Source of the DNA: JAWRCU01 sp033542235 | GTDB taxonomy: Bacteria; Pseudomonadota; Alphaproteobacteria; Rhizobiales; Rhizobiaceae | Length of the DNA stretch: 19,361 bases | Assembly (NCBI RefSeq): GCF_033542235.1 | Contig: NZ_JAWRCU010000035.1 | Location: 1-19,361, forward strand | Direction of reading: 5' to 3' | Part shown: positions 7,729-18,385 of the stretch, piece by piece | How the letters are laid out: each line of letters begins with the position of its first letter | How positions within the stretch are numbered: the first letter of the stretch is position 1 | Notes under the pieces: generated by a model | Told to the model about the DNA's origin: nothing | The model's input: only the letters and a program-made list of their open reading frames with translations | Databases searched by the model: none | Translations under genes and position numbers: made by a program

Positions 7729-7954
7729 CTGCCCCAAGATAGTGCGAATTGCGATGTCGCACGTCCCTGCCATAGAGCCGGAACGAATGAAAGGCGGATA
7801 CCAGACGAACCGAAGTCAACGAGCTGGCCATCGGTAGCCGGGCGGCGCGGCTCTCCTCGGCATCGTGCCCGACGACTTGCAGCGGCGAGACTCGCCGGGT
7901 TTTCGAGCGGAACGAGCCTGGCTTCCTCCGCGAGGTGGATAATTCGTGGCAGGC

Positions 7955-8965
7955 TTACGGCTGTCCCTGGCCGCCGCCCGATCCGTAAATGTTCCCGGTA
8001 GCGAAGCTCGCGTCGGCAGCGGCAAGCTGAACGTAAATGGAGGCGAGCTCCGCAGGTTGCCCTGGCCGCCCCAGAGCCGTTTTCTCGCCGAACTTCTCGT
8101 ATTTCTCTTCAGGCGCGCCCCCGCTGATTTGCAAGGGCGTCCAGATTGGGCCCGGCGCCACACCGTTGACACGGATACCCTTCGGCCCGAGTTGTTTGGC
8201 CAGAGATTTGACGTAGTTCATCGTGGCGGCCTTCGTTTGGGCGTAGTCATAAAGATCAGGCGAGGGATCATAGGCCTGTTCGGATGTCGTGCCGATGATG
8301 CAGGAACCAGGCTTGAGGTGCGGCAGCGCGGCCTTGATGATCCAAAACGGTGCGTAGATGTTGGTCTTCATGGTCGCGTCGAAATCTTCCGTGGTGATAT
8401 CGGCGATGGAAGGCTTCGACTGCTGCCGGCCGGCATTGCACACGACGATGTCGAGGCCTCCGAGCCCCTGCACGGCATCTGCTACCAGCTTCTCGCAAAA
8501 CGCCTCATCGCGCAGATCACCCGGGATGGGAATGCCTGTCCGGCCGGCCTCACGTATGAGCGCGATCACCTCGCTCGCGTCCGGCTCCTCCGAGGGAAAG
8601 TAGTTGATAGCAACGTCCGCGCCTTCGCGCGCATACGCGATGGCGGCTGCTCGGCCCATCCCAGAATCGCCGCCGGTAACCAGCGCCTTCCGGCCGGCCA
8701 GGCGGCCAAAGCCGCGATAGCTGGTCTCCCCGTGGTCCGGTCTCGGGTCCATGTCGCGGGCCAGGCCTGGCCAGGGCTGAGTTTGCGCCTTGAACGGCGG
8801 TTTCGGATATTTTGAACGCGGGTCGTCCATGGCACGCTCGCTGTTTTGAGTTGGATTTGATTGCGCCTGAGCAAAGCTGCCACTGGCAGCGCTGGCAGCC
8901 ATTCCGATTCCTGCTGCGCCGATGATCTTTCTGCGGGACAATTCGAAACGACCGCTATTGCTCAT
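7955..8965 (-). CDS. Tat-exported SDR-family oxidoreductase (YghA-like)
   Basis: This is a 336-residue short-chain dehydrogenase with a twin-arginine signal at its N-terminus (SRRKIIGAAGIGMAASAASG, residues 10-29), so it probably folds with its cofactor in the cytoplasm and is exported to the periplasm. The SDR core starts near residue 88: cofactor loop TGGDSGMGR (97-105), CNAG (176-179), catalytic Ser228 and YAQTK (Tyr241, Lys245), then a PGPIWTP substrate loop. A conserved preamble (YPKPPFKAQTQPWPG, about 53-67) is typical of the YghA/YhdF subgroup, whose members reduce aldehydes or ketones with NADP(H). The substrate is unknown. Bases 8966-9170 between this gene and the hydrolase contain nothing I recognise. 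Confidence 0.88.
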   Translation of the reverse strand: MSNSGRFELSRRKIIGAAGIGMAASAASGSFAQAQSNPTQNSERAMDDPRSKYPKPPFKAQTQPWPGLARDMDPRPDHGETSYRGFGRLAGRKALVTGGDSGMGRAAAIAYAREGADVAINYFPSEEPDASEVIALIREAGRTGIPIPGDLRDEAFCEKLVADAVQGLGGLDIVVCNAGRQQSKPSIADITTEDFDATMKTNIYAPFWIIKAALPHLKPGSCIIGTTSEQAYDPSPDLYDYAQTKAATMNYVKSLAKQLGPKGIRVNGVAPGPIWTPLQISGGAPEEKYEKFGEKTALGRPGQPAELASIYVQLAAADASFATGNIYGSGGGQGQP

Positions 8966-9170
8966 GTCCTTGCTCCTGAGCAGGGGGTTGTCGCGCCCGA
9001 ACAGCGAAGGTCGGCTTTGGTTCCAGCGTTCGATGGGCTGGAGATGGGGCGATGAGTTTCCGGGTCAGCCCCCCGCTCAACGGAGCTGGGACGATGATCG
9101 GCCGCCACTTGTGGAGGCGCGGACGCCAGCTCGGTTCACCCTCGCGGCTCAAAGCGGCGCGGCAAAACAG

Positions 9171-10061
9171 TCAACCGTGCGTCAGGAATTCCGTGATCTC
9201 GGCAGCCATTTCGGCCGGCTTTTCATGGAGCAGCCAGTGCCCGCAGCCCGCCAGCCTCCGGATCGTCAGATCCGAGCTGAAGCCTTCAAGCCCGGCCAGG
9301 CACGCGGGTAGCAGAGCTTTGTCCTCCTCACCCCACAAGACGAGGTGCGGGCAGGGGACCTTGAGGGCTTCGGCCGGCAGATCGAGGATCGGCGCATTGG
9401 CGATCGCCTCTCCGGGGCGTGGCACGGCAAGCGGCGACGCGCGATACCAGTTGAGCATCGCTTCAATGGCACCGGGCCTTTCCCATGCTTCTCGATAGGC
9501 CGATCGCTGCGCGTTTCTCATCCAGCCCGTGTCGGAGAATTCGGAGACGAGCTCGAAGAGCAGCCTGAAGCCGTCGGACGAGAGCCGGCTCCCGGCGTCC
9601 AGCGTCCTGAGCCGGTTGATATACTGGCTCGCCAGACGCTGCTCGGCATTGTGAAGGATCGCTTGTTGAAACGGGACGGGGTGGACGCCGTTGGCGACGA
9701 CGAGATGCGTCAGCCGTTCAGGGTGCTCGAAGCAATAAGCGTAGGCGACTGATGCGCCCCAGTCGTGGCCTGCCAGCACGAAGGGGCGGTCCGGGGAGAG
9801 GTGGTCGGCAAGCGCCGCCAGGTCGCCCACCAGCTTTCCCACCCGGTAAGCGTCCACGTCTTCGGGTTTCGATGAAAGGTTGTAGCCGCGCTGGTCAGGT
9901 GCGACGAGGTGGTATGATGAAGCGAGCGCCAGCATCACTGCCGACCATGCCGCCCAGTATTCCGGGAAGCCATGCAGACAGATCACGAGCGGATGCTCGG
10001 GGCTGCCGCAGGACGCGTAGTTGATCTCGATCTCGCCTGTTTCAAATGTCGCAAAACGCAT
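9171..10061 (-). CDS. Alpha/beta hydrolase, epoxide-hydrolase-like
   Basis: This 296-residue alpha/beta-fold hydrolase has an aspartate nucleophile. The motifs are HGFPE (30-34, oxyanion hole), GHDWGAS (98-104, nucleophile Asp100), WGEED (243-247, candidate acid Asp247) and GCGHWLLHEKP (His275). The H-D-W-G nucleophile elbow is found in soluble epoxide hydrolases and haloalkane dehalogenases. The HGFPEYW and lid composition lean towards epoxide hydrolase, but the substrate cannot be read from sequence. I chose ATG 10059-10061 because it starts the conserved MRFATFETGEIEINY region; a TTG 21 codons upstream is also open but the added part is not family-like. It is divergent from icd, 210 bp apart. 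Confidence 0.85.
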   Translation of the reverse strand: MRFATFETGEIEINYASCGSPEHPLVICLHGFPEYWAAWSAVMLALASSYHLVAPDQRGYNLSSKPEDVDAYRVGKLVGDLAALADHLSPDRPFVLAGHDWGASVAYAYCFEHPERLTHLVVANGVHPVPFQQAILHNAEQRLASQYINRLRTLDAGSRLSSDGFRLLFELVSEFSDTGWMRNAQRSAYREAWERPGAIEAMLNWYRASPLAVPRPGEAIANAPILDLPAEALKVPCPHLVLWGEEDKALLPACLAGLEGFSSDLTIRRLAGCGHWLLHEKPAEMAAEITEFLTHG

Positions 10062-10231
10062 GGCCGAACAGACTTTCCGTGCTGCAAACCGCCGCCACGC
10101 AGGTGTTCTGGGGCTGTGCGACAAGAACGCTCGAATACCCGCTTAGTGTCCCGATTCTGACGGCGTGAATATGGCCACGGGCGGCGTTTGCGCGCCCCGA
10201 CATGCTTTGATAAGAGGAGCCCGAATCCCTT

Positions 10232-10247
10232 AGCGCCGCTCGGCGCT
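10232..10247 (+). promoter_or_regulatory. Small hairpin in the icd leader
   Basis: AGCGCCG (10232-10238) and CGGCGCT (10241-10247) are perfect inverse copies two bases apart, giving a compact GC-rich stem about 25 bases before the icd start codon and just before its GAGG ribosome-binding site (10259-10262). It has no T run, so it is not a terminator. It may affect translation or mRNA stability; no function is shown. Confidence 0.35.
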
Positions 10248-10271
10248 CCCCCCATTAGCGAGGCATCTCCC

Positions 10272-11483
10272 ATGGCGAAGATCAAGGTGGAAAATCCCGT
10301 TGTCGAGCTCGACGGCGACGAGATGACCCGCATCATCTGGCAGCTCATCAAGGACAAGCTGATCCATCCCTATCTCGATGTCGATCTTCGCTATTTCGAC
10401 CTCGGCATGGAGCATCGCGACGCCACCGACGATCAGGTGACGATCGATGCGGCAAATGCCATCAAGGAGGTCGGCGTCGGCGTGAAATGCGCGACGATCA
10501 CACCTGACGAAGCGCGCGTGAAAGAGTTCGGCCTGAAGAAGATGTGGAAGTCGCCGAACGGCACCATCCGCAACATCCTGGGTGGTGTGATCTTCCGCGA
10601 GCCGATCATCTGCAAGAACGTGCCCCGGCTGGTTCCCGGCTGGACCAAGCCGATCATCGTCGGCCGCCATGCCTTTGGCGACCAGTATCGCGCGACCGAC
10701 TTCAAGTTCCCCGGCAAAGGCAAGCTGTCGATCAAGTTCGTCGGCGAGGACGGCCAGACCATCGAACACGACGTGTTCGATGCGCCGGGCAGCGGCGTGG
10801 CGCTCGCCATGTACAACCTCGACGAATCGATCCGCGATTTCGCCCACGCTTCGTTCAACTACGCGCTCGACCGCGGCGTGCCTTGTTACCTCTCGACCAA
10901 GAACACCATCCTGAAAGCCTATGACGGCCGCTTCAAGGACATCTTCCAGGAGGTCTTCGACAAGGAATTCGCTGACAAGTTCAAGGAGAAGAAGCTCTGG
11001 TACGAGCACCGGCTGATCGACGACATGGTGGCTTCCGCACTGAAGTGGTCGGGCGGCTATGTCTGGGCCTGCAAGAACTATGACGGCGACGTGCAGTCGG
11101 ACATCGTCGCGCAGGGCTTCGGCTCGCTCGGCCTGATGACCTCCGTGCTGCTGACGCCGGACGGCAGGACGGTCGAGGCCGAGGCCGCGCACGGTACGGT
11201 CACGCGCCACTATCGCCAGCACCAGAAGGGCGAGGAGACCTCGACAAACTCGATCGCCTCGATCTTCGCCTGGACCCGCGGCCTCGCCCACCGCGCCAAG
11301 CTCGACGACAACGCCGCTCTGAAGAAGTTCGCCGATACGCTGGAGAAGGTCTGCGTGCAGACAGTCGAGAGCGGTTTTATGACGAAGGACCTCGCTTTGC
11401 TGATCGGTCCCGACCAGCCCTGGCTGTCGACCACCGGCTTCCTCGACAAGATTGACGAGAACCTGCAGAAGGCGATGGGGTGA
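10272..11483 (+). CDS. icd: NADP-dependent isocitrate dehydrogenase
   Basis: Icd oxidatively decarboxylates isocitrate to 2-oxoglutarate in the TCA cycle, making NADPH. The 403-residue protein belongs to the homodimeric, eukaryote-like class (as in mammalian IDH1), not the E. coli type. The substrate residues keep IDH1 numbering: Ser94, Asn96 and Arg100 in KSPNGTIRN, Arg109, and Arg132 in GRHAFGDQYR. The YDGRFKDIFQEVF and LIDDMVASALKWSGGYVWACKNYDGD segments complete the metal and subunit-clasp regions. ATG 10272 begins the standard MAKIKVENPVVELDGDEMTR N-terminus; the open frame upstream to 10188 is leader. A coq7-like gene starts 13 bp after the stop, suggesting co-transcription. Confidence 0.98.
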   Translation: MAKIKVENPVVELDGDEMTRIIWQLIKDKLIHPYLDVDLRYFDLGMEHRDATDDQVTIDAANAIKEVGVGVKCATITPDEARVKEFGLKKMWKSPNGTIRNILGGVIFREPIICKNVPRLVPGWTKPIIVGRHAFGDQYRATDFKFPGKGKLSIKFVGEDGQTIEHDVFDAPGSGVALAMYNLDESIRDFAHASFNYALDRGVPCYLSTKNTILKAYDGRFKDIFQEVFDKEFADKFKEKKLWYEHRLIDDMVASALKWSGGYVWACKNYDGDVQSDIVAQGFGSLGLMTSVLLTPDGRTVEAEAAHGTVTRHYRQHQKGEETSTNSIASIFAWTRGLAHRAKLDDNAALKKFADTLEKVCVQTVESGFMTKDLALLIGPDQPWLSTTGFLDKIDENLQKAMG

Positions 11484-11496
11484 CGCAACAGCGCAG

Positions 11497-12081
11497 ATGT
11501 CGCCTCCCTCTGATCGCGACGTACTGACGATAAAGCGCATCGTGCGGGTCAATCATGCCGGCGAGTTCGGCGCGATCCGCATCTATTCGGCCCAGATTTT
11601 GGTGGCCAGATGGCTGTGCCCGGACACTGTGCCCAAGCTGAGCGAGATGCTTGGGCACGAGCGGGAGCACTGCAAACTTTTCTTCGCCGCGATGCCGGCG
11701 CGCGGCTCCCGGCCGTGTCACGTCATGCAGTTCTGGAGCTGGGGCGGCTGGCTGCTTGGATTCCTTACTGCGCTGATGGGGCGGCAAGGCGTGTGGGCGT
11801 GCACGGCTGCGGTTGAACAGACTGTCCATCATCATCTGGACGACCAGATGTTCTTCCTGAACGTGCGGGATCCGGACCTTCACAGCTTGATCGAAAGCAT
11901 CCGCGCAGAGGAACTCGCCCATCTGCAACATGCCGAGCAGCATTTGGCAAAAGGCAGCAGGGTCCACGGCTTTTTGCGTGCGATGATAGGCGTCGCTACC
12001 GGGGTGCTGATCTGGCTCTCCACATGGGGAGATTCATCGAGAATGGCGCGCGCCTTAAGGCAGGCCAGGTTGAGCGCATGA
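11497..12081 (+). CDS. coq7: COQ7-family di-iron hydroxylase (demethoxyubiquinone hydroxylase)
   Basis: This 194-residue protein resembles Coq7, which hydroxylates demethoxyubiquinone in the penultimate step of ubiquinone synthesis at the membrane. All predicted di-iron ligands are present: Glu23 in RVNHAGEFGA, Glu55 and His58 in HEREH, Glu107 in AVEQTVHHH, and Glu139 and His142 in EELAH. A hydrophobic segment WSWGGWLLGFLTALMG (80-95) is the usual membrane-dipping helix. The common VEE motif is VEQ here, which spares the ligand glutamate. ATG 11497 is chosen as the first start after the icd stop. The gene ends in an ATGA overlap with the glutathione S-transferase gene, so their translation is probably coupled. 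Confidence 0.88.
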   Translation: MSPPSDRDVLTIKRIVRVNHAGEFGAIRIYSAQILVARWLCPDTVPKLSEMLGHEREHCKLFFAAMPARGSRPCHVMQFWSWGGWLLGFLTALMGRQGVWACTAAVEQTVHHHLDDQMFFLNVRDPDLHSLIESIRAEELAHLQHAEQHLAKGSRVHGFLRAMIGVATGVLIWLSTWGDSSRMARALRQARLSA

Positions 12082-12731
12082 GTCAGGCGGACCTCTCCAA
12101 GCCGATACTCTACGGAGCGGACTACAGCGTTTACGTGCGTATCGCCCGGCTCGTGCTGGTCGAGAAGCAGGTCGACTACGAGCTGGTTCCGGTGGACGTT
12201 TTCGCCGAGGGCGGGCCGCCTGCGCAGTATCTGGAGCGGCAGCCATTCGGTCGCATTCCGGCTTTCGAGCATGATGGCTTCCGCATCTATGAGACGGCGG
12301 CCATCACCCGGTATGTCGACGAGGCCTTTCCTGGGCCAACCTTGCAGCCGGCGGAGCCATGCCCGCGCGCTCTGATGAATCAGATCCTCGGCATTGTCGA
12401 TTCATATGCCTATCGAACCCTGGTCTGGGATCTCTATGTCGAGACCGTCTCCAAGCCGAGGGACGGCGGCAAGACTGACGAGGCGCGAGTAGCTCGCGCC
12501 TTGCCGGTGGCCGAGACCTGCCTTGCTGAATTGGCGCGGTTGAAACGACATGGCGAGTGGCTGCTCGGCGATGCGGTCACTCTTGCCGACCTGTACTTGG
12601 CGCCGGTCTTCGGCTATTTCGAAAAGGCTGCGATGGCCGCCCCGATGCTGGCGCGCCACCCGGCTCTTGCTGCGTGGTGGGAACGCGTCAAAGGGCGGGA
12701 AAGTATCCGCACAACCGAGCCCACCATCTGA
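12078..12731 (+). CDS. Glutathione S-transferase family protein
   Basis: This 217-residue cytosolic GST-type protein has an N-terminal thioredoxin fold (residues about 8-85) with YGADYSVYVRIARLVL (possible catalytic Ser17), the cis-proline turn GRIPAF (58-63) and the glutathione-binding YETAAITRYVDE (71-82). The helical C-terminal domain includes LLGDAVTLADLYLAPVFGYF, the conserved N-capping box region. GSTs conjugate or reduce substrates with glutathione; the exact class and substrate are not clear. Its ATG (12078-12080) overlaps the coq7 stop (12079-12081) in ATGA, so an upstream in-frame start at 12024 is unlikely. It faces the channel gene tail to tail with only 10 bp between. Confidence 0.9.
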   Translation: MSQADLSKPILYGADYSVYVRIARLVLVEKQVDYELVPVDVFAEGGPPAQYLERQPFGRIPAFEHDGFRIYETAAITRYVDEAFPGPTLQPAEPCPRALMNQILGIVDSYAYRTLVWDLYVETVSKPRDGGKTDEARVARALPVAETCLAELARLKRHGEWLLGDAVTLADLYLAPVFGYFEKAAMAAPMLARHPALAAWWERVKGRESIRTTEPTI

Positions 12732-12741
12732 CCGTCCGCAG

Positions 12742-14016
12742 CTACCCTATTTGCGACGGGTCCTCGTCATCGTCGCGCTGTCGCATGCCAGCCAGGTTGT
12801 CGTCCTGCCCAGCGGCCCGCTGGCGCGCGACGTCCTCGATGGCGTTGCCGATCTCGGGCTTCTGTTCCATCAGGTTGTGCAAATCGGCACTATCCAGCAC
12901 GAGCAGCTTTGTCCTGGTGACGGCGCGCACGGTCGCGGAGCGTTTCGTTCGCTTCAACAACGCCATCTCGCCGAAGAAATGGCCTTCCCCAAGCTGAACC
13001 GGCTGGTGGGGAATCTCGACGGTGACCGCGCCGGACGCGATGAAGTACATGCTTTGTGCCAGATCACCCTTGCGCACGATCACTTCGCCGGCCTCGACCG
13101 ACATCGAATTCAGATTGCGCATGATCTCCAGGATCTCGGCGGCGGATAGCGTGTTGAACAGCGGAACGCGCGCCACCATGCTCCAGGTGACGACGAAGTC
13201 TCGGCGCTGGATGACCTGGGCGAACGAGCTTGCGAGGATGCCGATCGGCAAGGAGAGCATGAACAGGCCGAGCACGGCCGTCACCGATGCGATCACCTTG
13301 CCTGCCACTGTGATCGGCACCACGTCGCCATAGCCCACGGTCGCTAGTGTGATCACCGCCCAGTAGAGCGCCTCGGGGATTGTGCCGAACTTGTCCGGCT
13401 GCGCGTCGCGTTCGGCCCAGTGCATGAAGTCCGCCCCGATCAGCGCAACTCCGACAAGAAACATCAGGCAGGTGAGGAGCGACTTCCGTTCGCTGTGTAT
13501 TGCCTCGACCAGCGAACGCATCCCGGGCGAATAGCGCGTGAGCTTGAGGAAGCGCAGCAGGCGCAACGTGAGCAGCACACGCACATCGATGGCGCCAAGC
13601 CAGGCAAGGTAGAACGGCGCGATCGCCAAAAGGTCTATCAGGGCGCCGGGCGTGACCACATATTTGAGACGCGCATGCCAGGGCGTCAGATCGCGGTAGG
13701 GTGGGTCCTCTACCGCGCTCCAGACGCGCAACACATATTCGAGCGTGAAACAGAACACCACCACGATCTCGGTCGCTAGGAACGGCCACCGCAAATCGGC
13801 TGCGATCTCGGGCACGGATTGCAGCACCGCCGCCGCGACGGTGATCAGAATCAGCGCGATGATCGCCTTCTGCAGCGCCAGGCCGAGCGGCCGGGTCGTC
13901 CCATTGTCGAATAGATTGTAGGTTGCCTGCCGCGCTGTCCGCGACAGGAGAAGCTTCAGCAGGCTGGCGGGCTTGGCGCGCCGGCGCGATTTCTTATCGG
14001 GCGCGGCGTCGTCCAT
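12742..14016 (-). CDS. Cyclic-nucleotide-gated potassium channel, MlotiK1 type
   Basis: This 424-residue inner-membrane channel has six transmembrane helices (about 48-270). The S4 helix contains regularly spaced charges (RVLLTLRLLRFLKLTR, 146-161). The pore loop has the potassium filter TVGYGD (226-231). The cytoplasmic C-terminus holds a cyclic-nucleotide-binding domain (about 285-400) with the phosphate-binding cassette FGEMAL (348-353) and Arg359 in KRSATV, the residues that hold cAMP in the M. loti channel MlotiK1. MlotiK1 has about 355 residues; this protein has a longer basic N-terminus and an acidic tail. Binding of cAMP would open the pore. It starts 13 bp after the alaS stop, so it is probably read from the alaS transcript. 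No auxiliary sensor lies nearby. Confidence 0.93.
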   Translation of the reverse strand: MDDAAPDKKSRRRAKPASLLKLLLSRTARQATYNLFDNGTTRPLGLALQKAIIALILITVAAAVLQSVPEIAADLRWPFLATEIVVVFCFTLEYVLRVWSAVEDPPYRDLTPWHARLKYVVTPGALIDLLAIAPFYLAWLGAIDVRVLLTLRLLRFLKLTRYSPGMRSLVEAIHSERKSLLTCLMFLVGVALIGADFMHWAERDAQPDKFGTIPEALYWAVITLATVGYGDVVPITVAGKVIASVTAVLGLFMLSLPIGILASSFAQVIQRRDFVVTWSMVARVPLFNTLSAAEILEIMRNLNSMSVEAGEVIVRKGDLAQSMYFIASGAVTVEIPHQPVQLGEGHFFGEMALLKRTKRSATVRAVTRTKLLVLDSADLHNLMEQKPEIGNAIEDVARQRAAGQDDNLAGMRQRDDDEDPSQIG

Positions 14017-14029
14017 GGTTCGGTTCCCG

Positions 14030-16696
<2,667 letters not shown>

Positions 16697-16951
16697 GAAC
16701 CTGCCTTCGAGAAATGCCGCCACCGGCAAAGGAAATGGCCTTGTAAACGCGCCATTTTAGCCTGTCCAGAATGCCCGGTATACGTCCCGAGCTTATCCTT
16801 TGCCGTGCCAGGCTGCTTCGAGCGCGCGGTTGCCGCACATCTGAGGAGGCAAGGTAAGTTGGCCTCGTCCGACTGTCGGCGAGCCCGGCCGTCGGCGGAA
16901 CCGGCCACAAAAGCCGCGCGTTGTGGCTGGTCACGGTAATAGGAGCAGATC

Positions 16952-17137
16952 ATGCCAGCGGTGTCCAAGGCTCAGCAGAAGGCGGCGGGGGCGGCGCTCG
17001 CCGCAAAGCGCGGCGAGATCAAGGAGAGCGAGCTCGTCGGCGCTTCGAAGGAGATGTACGAATCCATGAGCGAGGATCAGCTCGAGGAATTCGCCTCCAC
17101 CAAGCGCGAGAAGTTGCCTGACAAGAAGTCGAACTGA
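16952..17137 (+). CDS. DUF3008 family small protein (61 aa)
   Basis: The sequence MPAVSKAQQKAAGAALAAKR followed by ELVGASKEMYESMSEDQLEEFASTKREKLPDKK matches, from memory, the DUF3008 family of small charged proteins common in proteobacteria, often about 60 residues long. The function is unknown. It is soluble, rich in Lys, Glu and Ala, with no cysteine or signal peptide. ATG 16952 follows TAGGAG (16940-16945). The stop is followed by a GCTCC/GGAGC hairpin (17146-17160) without a T run. Bases 17138-17312 before the next gene hold no gene I can support. Confidence 0.88.
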   Translation: MPAVSKAQQKAAGAALAAKRGEIKESELVGASKEMYESMSEDQLEEFASTKREKLPDKKSN

Positions 17138-17312
17138 CGCGTCGGGCTCCATATTGGAGCGCCAGCTGGCGGTCGCCAAACCGGCAGTAATGCGGTGGGC
17201 GAGGGCGCTCTTCAATGCCGGCGCTGCGGCGCTTTCGACCTCGGCAAGAAACGGAATGCGGGATCCGGCGAGGCTGCCTAGTTTCGGAGCAAACGAAGCA
17301 AGGAGTGTCGCC

Positions 17313-18020
17313 ATGACTGCCGAACTGGACCGCATTGGCCCGGACTGGGCCGCCATAACCAGCGAGCTCGACGAATTCGGCGTGGCGACGACGGGCCCGC
17401 TGCTGAGCCGGAAGGACTGCCTCGAGCTTCGTTCGCTCTACGACCGCGACGATCGCTTTCGCAGCAGGATCGTCATGCAGCGCCACGGCTTCGGCGCCGG
17501 CGAGTACAAATATTTCGCCAATCCGCTGCCGCCGGCCATCGCGAAGCTGCGAACCACCTTTTACCGGCAACTCGCGCCGCTGGCGAACGAGTGGAACCGG
17601 CGCATGGGGATCGACCGGCGCTTTCCGGACAGTCTCGAGGCCTTCCTTGCCGAATGTCACGCGGACGGGCAACAGAAGCCGACGCCGCTGCTCCTGAGAT
17701 ACAGGGCCGGCGACTACAACTGCCTGCATCAGGACGTCTATGGGAAGCACCTGTTCCCGGTGCAACTCGTGATCCTGCTGAGCGACCCCGGCAGCGAGTT
17801 CGACGGGGGCGAGTTCGTGCTGACCGAGCAGCGGCCGCGCATGCAATCACGAGCGGAGGTCGTGCCGCTCAGGATGGGCCATGGCGCGCTGTTTGCCGTA
17901 AATGACCGCCCGAAGGAAGGCACGCGCGGCGACTACCGGGTGAAGATGCGTCACGGAGTGAGCCGCCTTCGCAGCGGCGAACGTTTCACGCTAGGCATCA
18001 TCTTCCACGACGCGGCGTGA
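17313..18020 (+). CDS. 2OG-Fe(II) oxygenase family protein (Oxygenase-NA type)
   Basis: This 235-residue protein looks like a 2-oxoglutarate- and iron-dependent dioxygenase of the prolyl-hydroxylase-like group (PF09859/COG3826, from memory). The iron site is H-x-D in YNCLHQDVYG (His139, Asp141) with the distal His214 in MRHGVSRLRSG; Arg224 is the likely 2OG-carboxylate ligand. The EFDGGEFVLTEQRPRMQSR stretch is strongly typical of the family. The substrate is unknown; relatives can sit near DNA-alkylation repair genes, but no such gene is seen here. ATG 17313 is set by AGGAG (17301-17305) seven bases upstream; the open frame back to 17154 lacks family similarity. Confidence 0.9.
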   Translation: MTAELDRIGPDWAAITSELDEFGVATTGPLLSRKDCLELRSLYDRDDRFRSRIVMQRHGFGAGEYKYFANPLPPAIAKLRTTFYRQLAPLANEWNRRMGIDRRFPDSLEAFLAECHADGQQKPTPLLLRYRAGDYNCLHQDVYGKHLFPVQLVILLSDPGSEFDGGEFVLTEQRPRMQSRAEVVPLRMGHGALFAVNDRPKEGTRGDYRVKMRHGVSRLRSGERFTLGIIFHDAA

Positions 18021-18182
18021 GCAGGGGCGAATATTGCGAAACTGAGCAATCGTGCTGTTCGTCCATTCGGGAGTGATGATGGCGCACTTGCCGGAAGACC
18101 CGCGGAGGTTCGACTGAAGGCGTGGCAGGACGTCTGAGAAAAGGGCGACGCCAGCAGATTGGCTTTGCGAATAGCTGAACTT
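18021..18182. other. Gene-free stretch before the rpsD promoter
   Basis: No reading frame with a credible ribosome-binding site or recognisable product is seen here, on either strand. A minus-strand open frame (17991-18215) runs through it but lacks family features. No terminator for the oxygenase gene is evident. Confidence 0.5.
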
Positions 18183-18211
18183 ATTGACAGGCGGCTGCCG
18201 ATCCTCTAGAG
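18183..18211 (+). promoter_or_regulatory. Promoter for rpsD
   Basis: ATTGAC (18183-18188, continuing into TTGACA), a 17-base spacer and CTAGAG (18206-18211) fit the rhizobial consensus CTTGAC-N17-CTATAT at nine of twelve positions. It would give a 5' leader of about 165-170 bases before rpsD. Confidence 0.6.
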
Positions 18212-18263
18212 CCACCCCCGACGCCGGGCCGAGAGGTCCGGTGTTTGTTTTGACGTGTCCCGT

Positions 18264-18360
18264 GGGTTTTCCGCAATGCGTGCGTGGGAAACCCTGTCAG
18301 GCCTCGAAAACGGGGGCCAGAGGAGGGCGCGTTTCCTCTCCCGGAGCTTCAAGTTCCGGG
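18264..18360 (+). promoter_or_regulatory. Structured rpsD leader, three consecutive hairpins
   Basis: Hairpin 1 pairs GGGTTTTCC (18264-18272) with GGGAAACCC (18286-18294) over nine base pairs with one G-T pair. Hairpin 2 pairs AGAGGA (18319-18324) with TCCTCT (18334-18339). Hairpin 3 pairs CCCGGAGCTT (18340-18349) with AAGTTCCGGG (18351-18360), practically with a small loop, and is followed by AATAAC and TTTTT (18367-18371). The ribosome-binding site GAAAGGG follows at once. Ribosomal protein S4 represses its own operon by binding leader RNA in other bacteria, so an autoregulatory leader is plausible, but no family match is claimed. Confidence 0.55.
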
Positions 18361-18385
18361 AATAACTTTTTGAAAGGGAAATGCG

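Noticed and set aside
10230..11552. 440-codon open frame on the minus strand
   Set aside because: Antisense shadow of icd with no family motifs.
17146..17160. GCTCC/GGAGC hairpin after the DUF3008 gene as a terminator
   Set aside because: There is no T run and the stem has only five pairs.
17991..18215. Minus-strand 74-codon frame between the oxygenase gene and rpsD
   Set aside because: It overlaps the oxygenase end and the rpsD promoter and shows no family features; a decayed gene remnant cannot be excluded.
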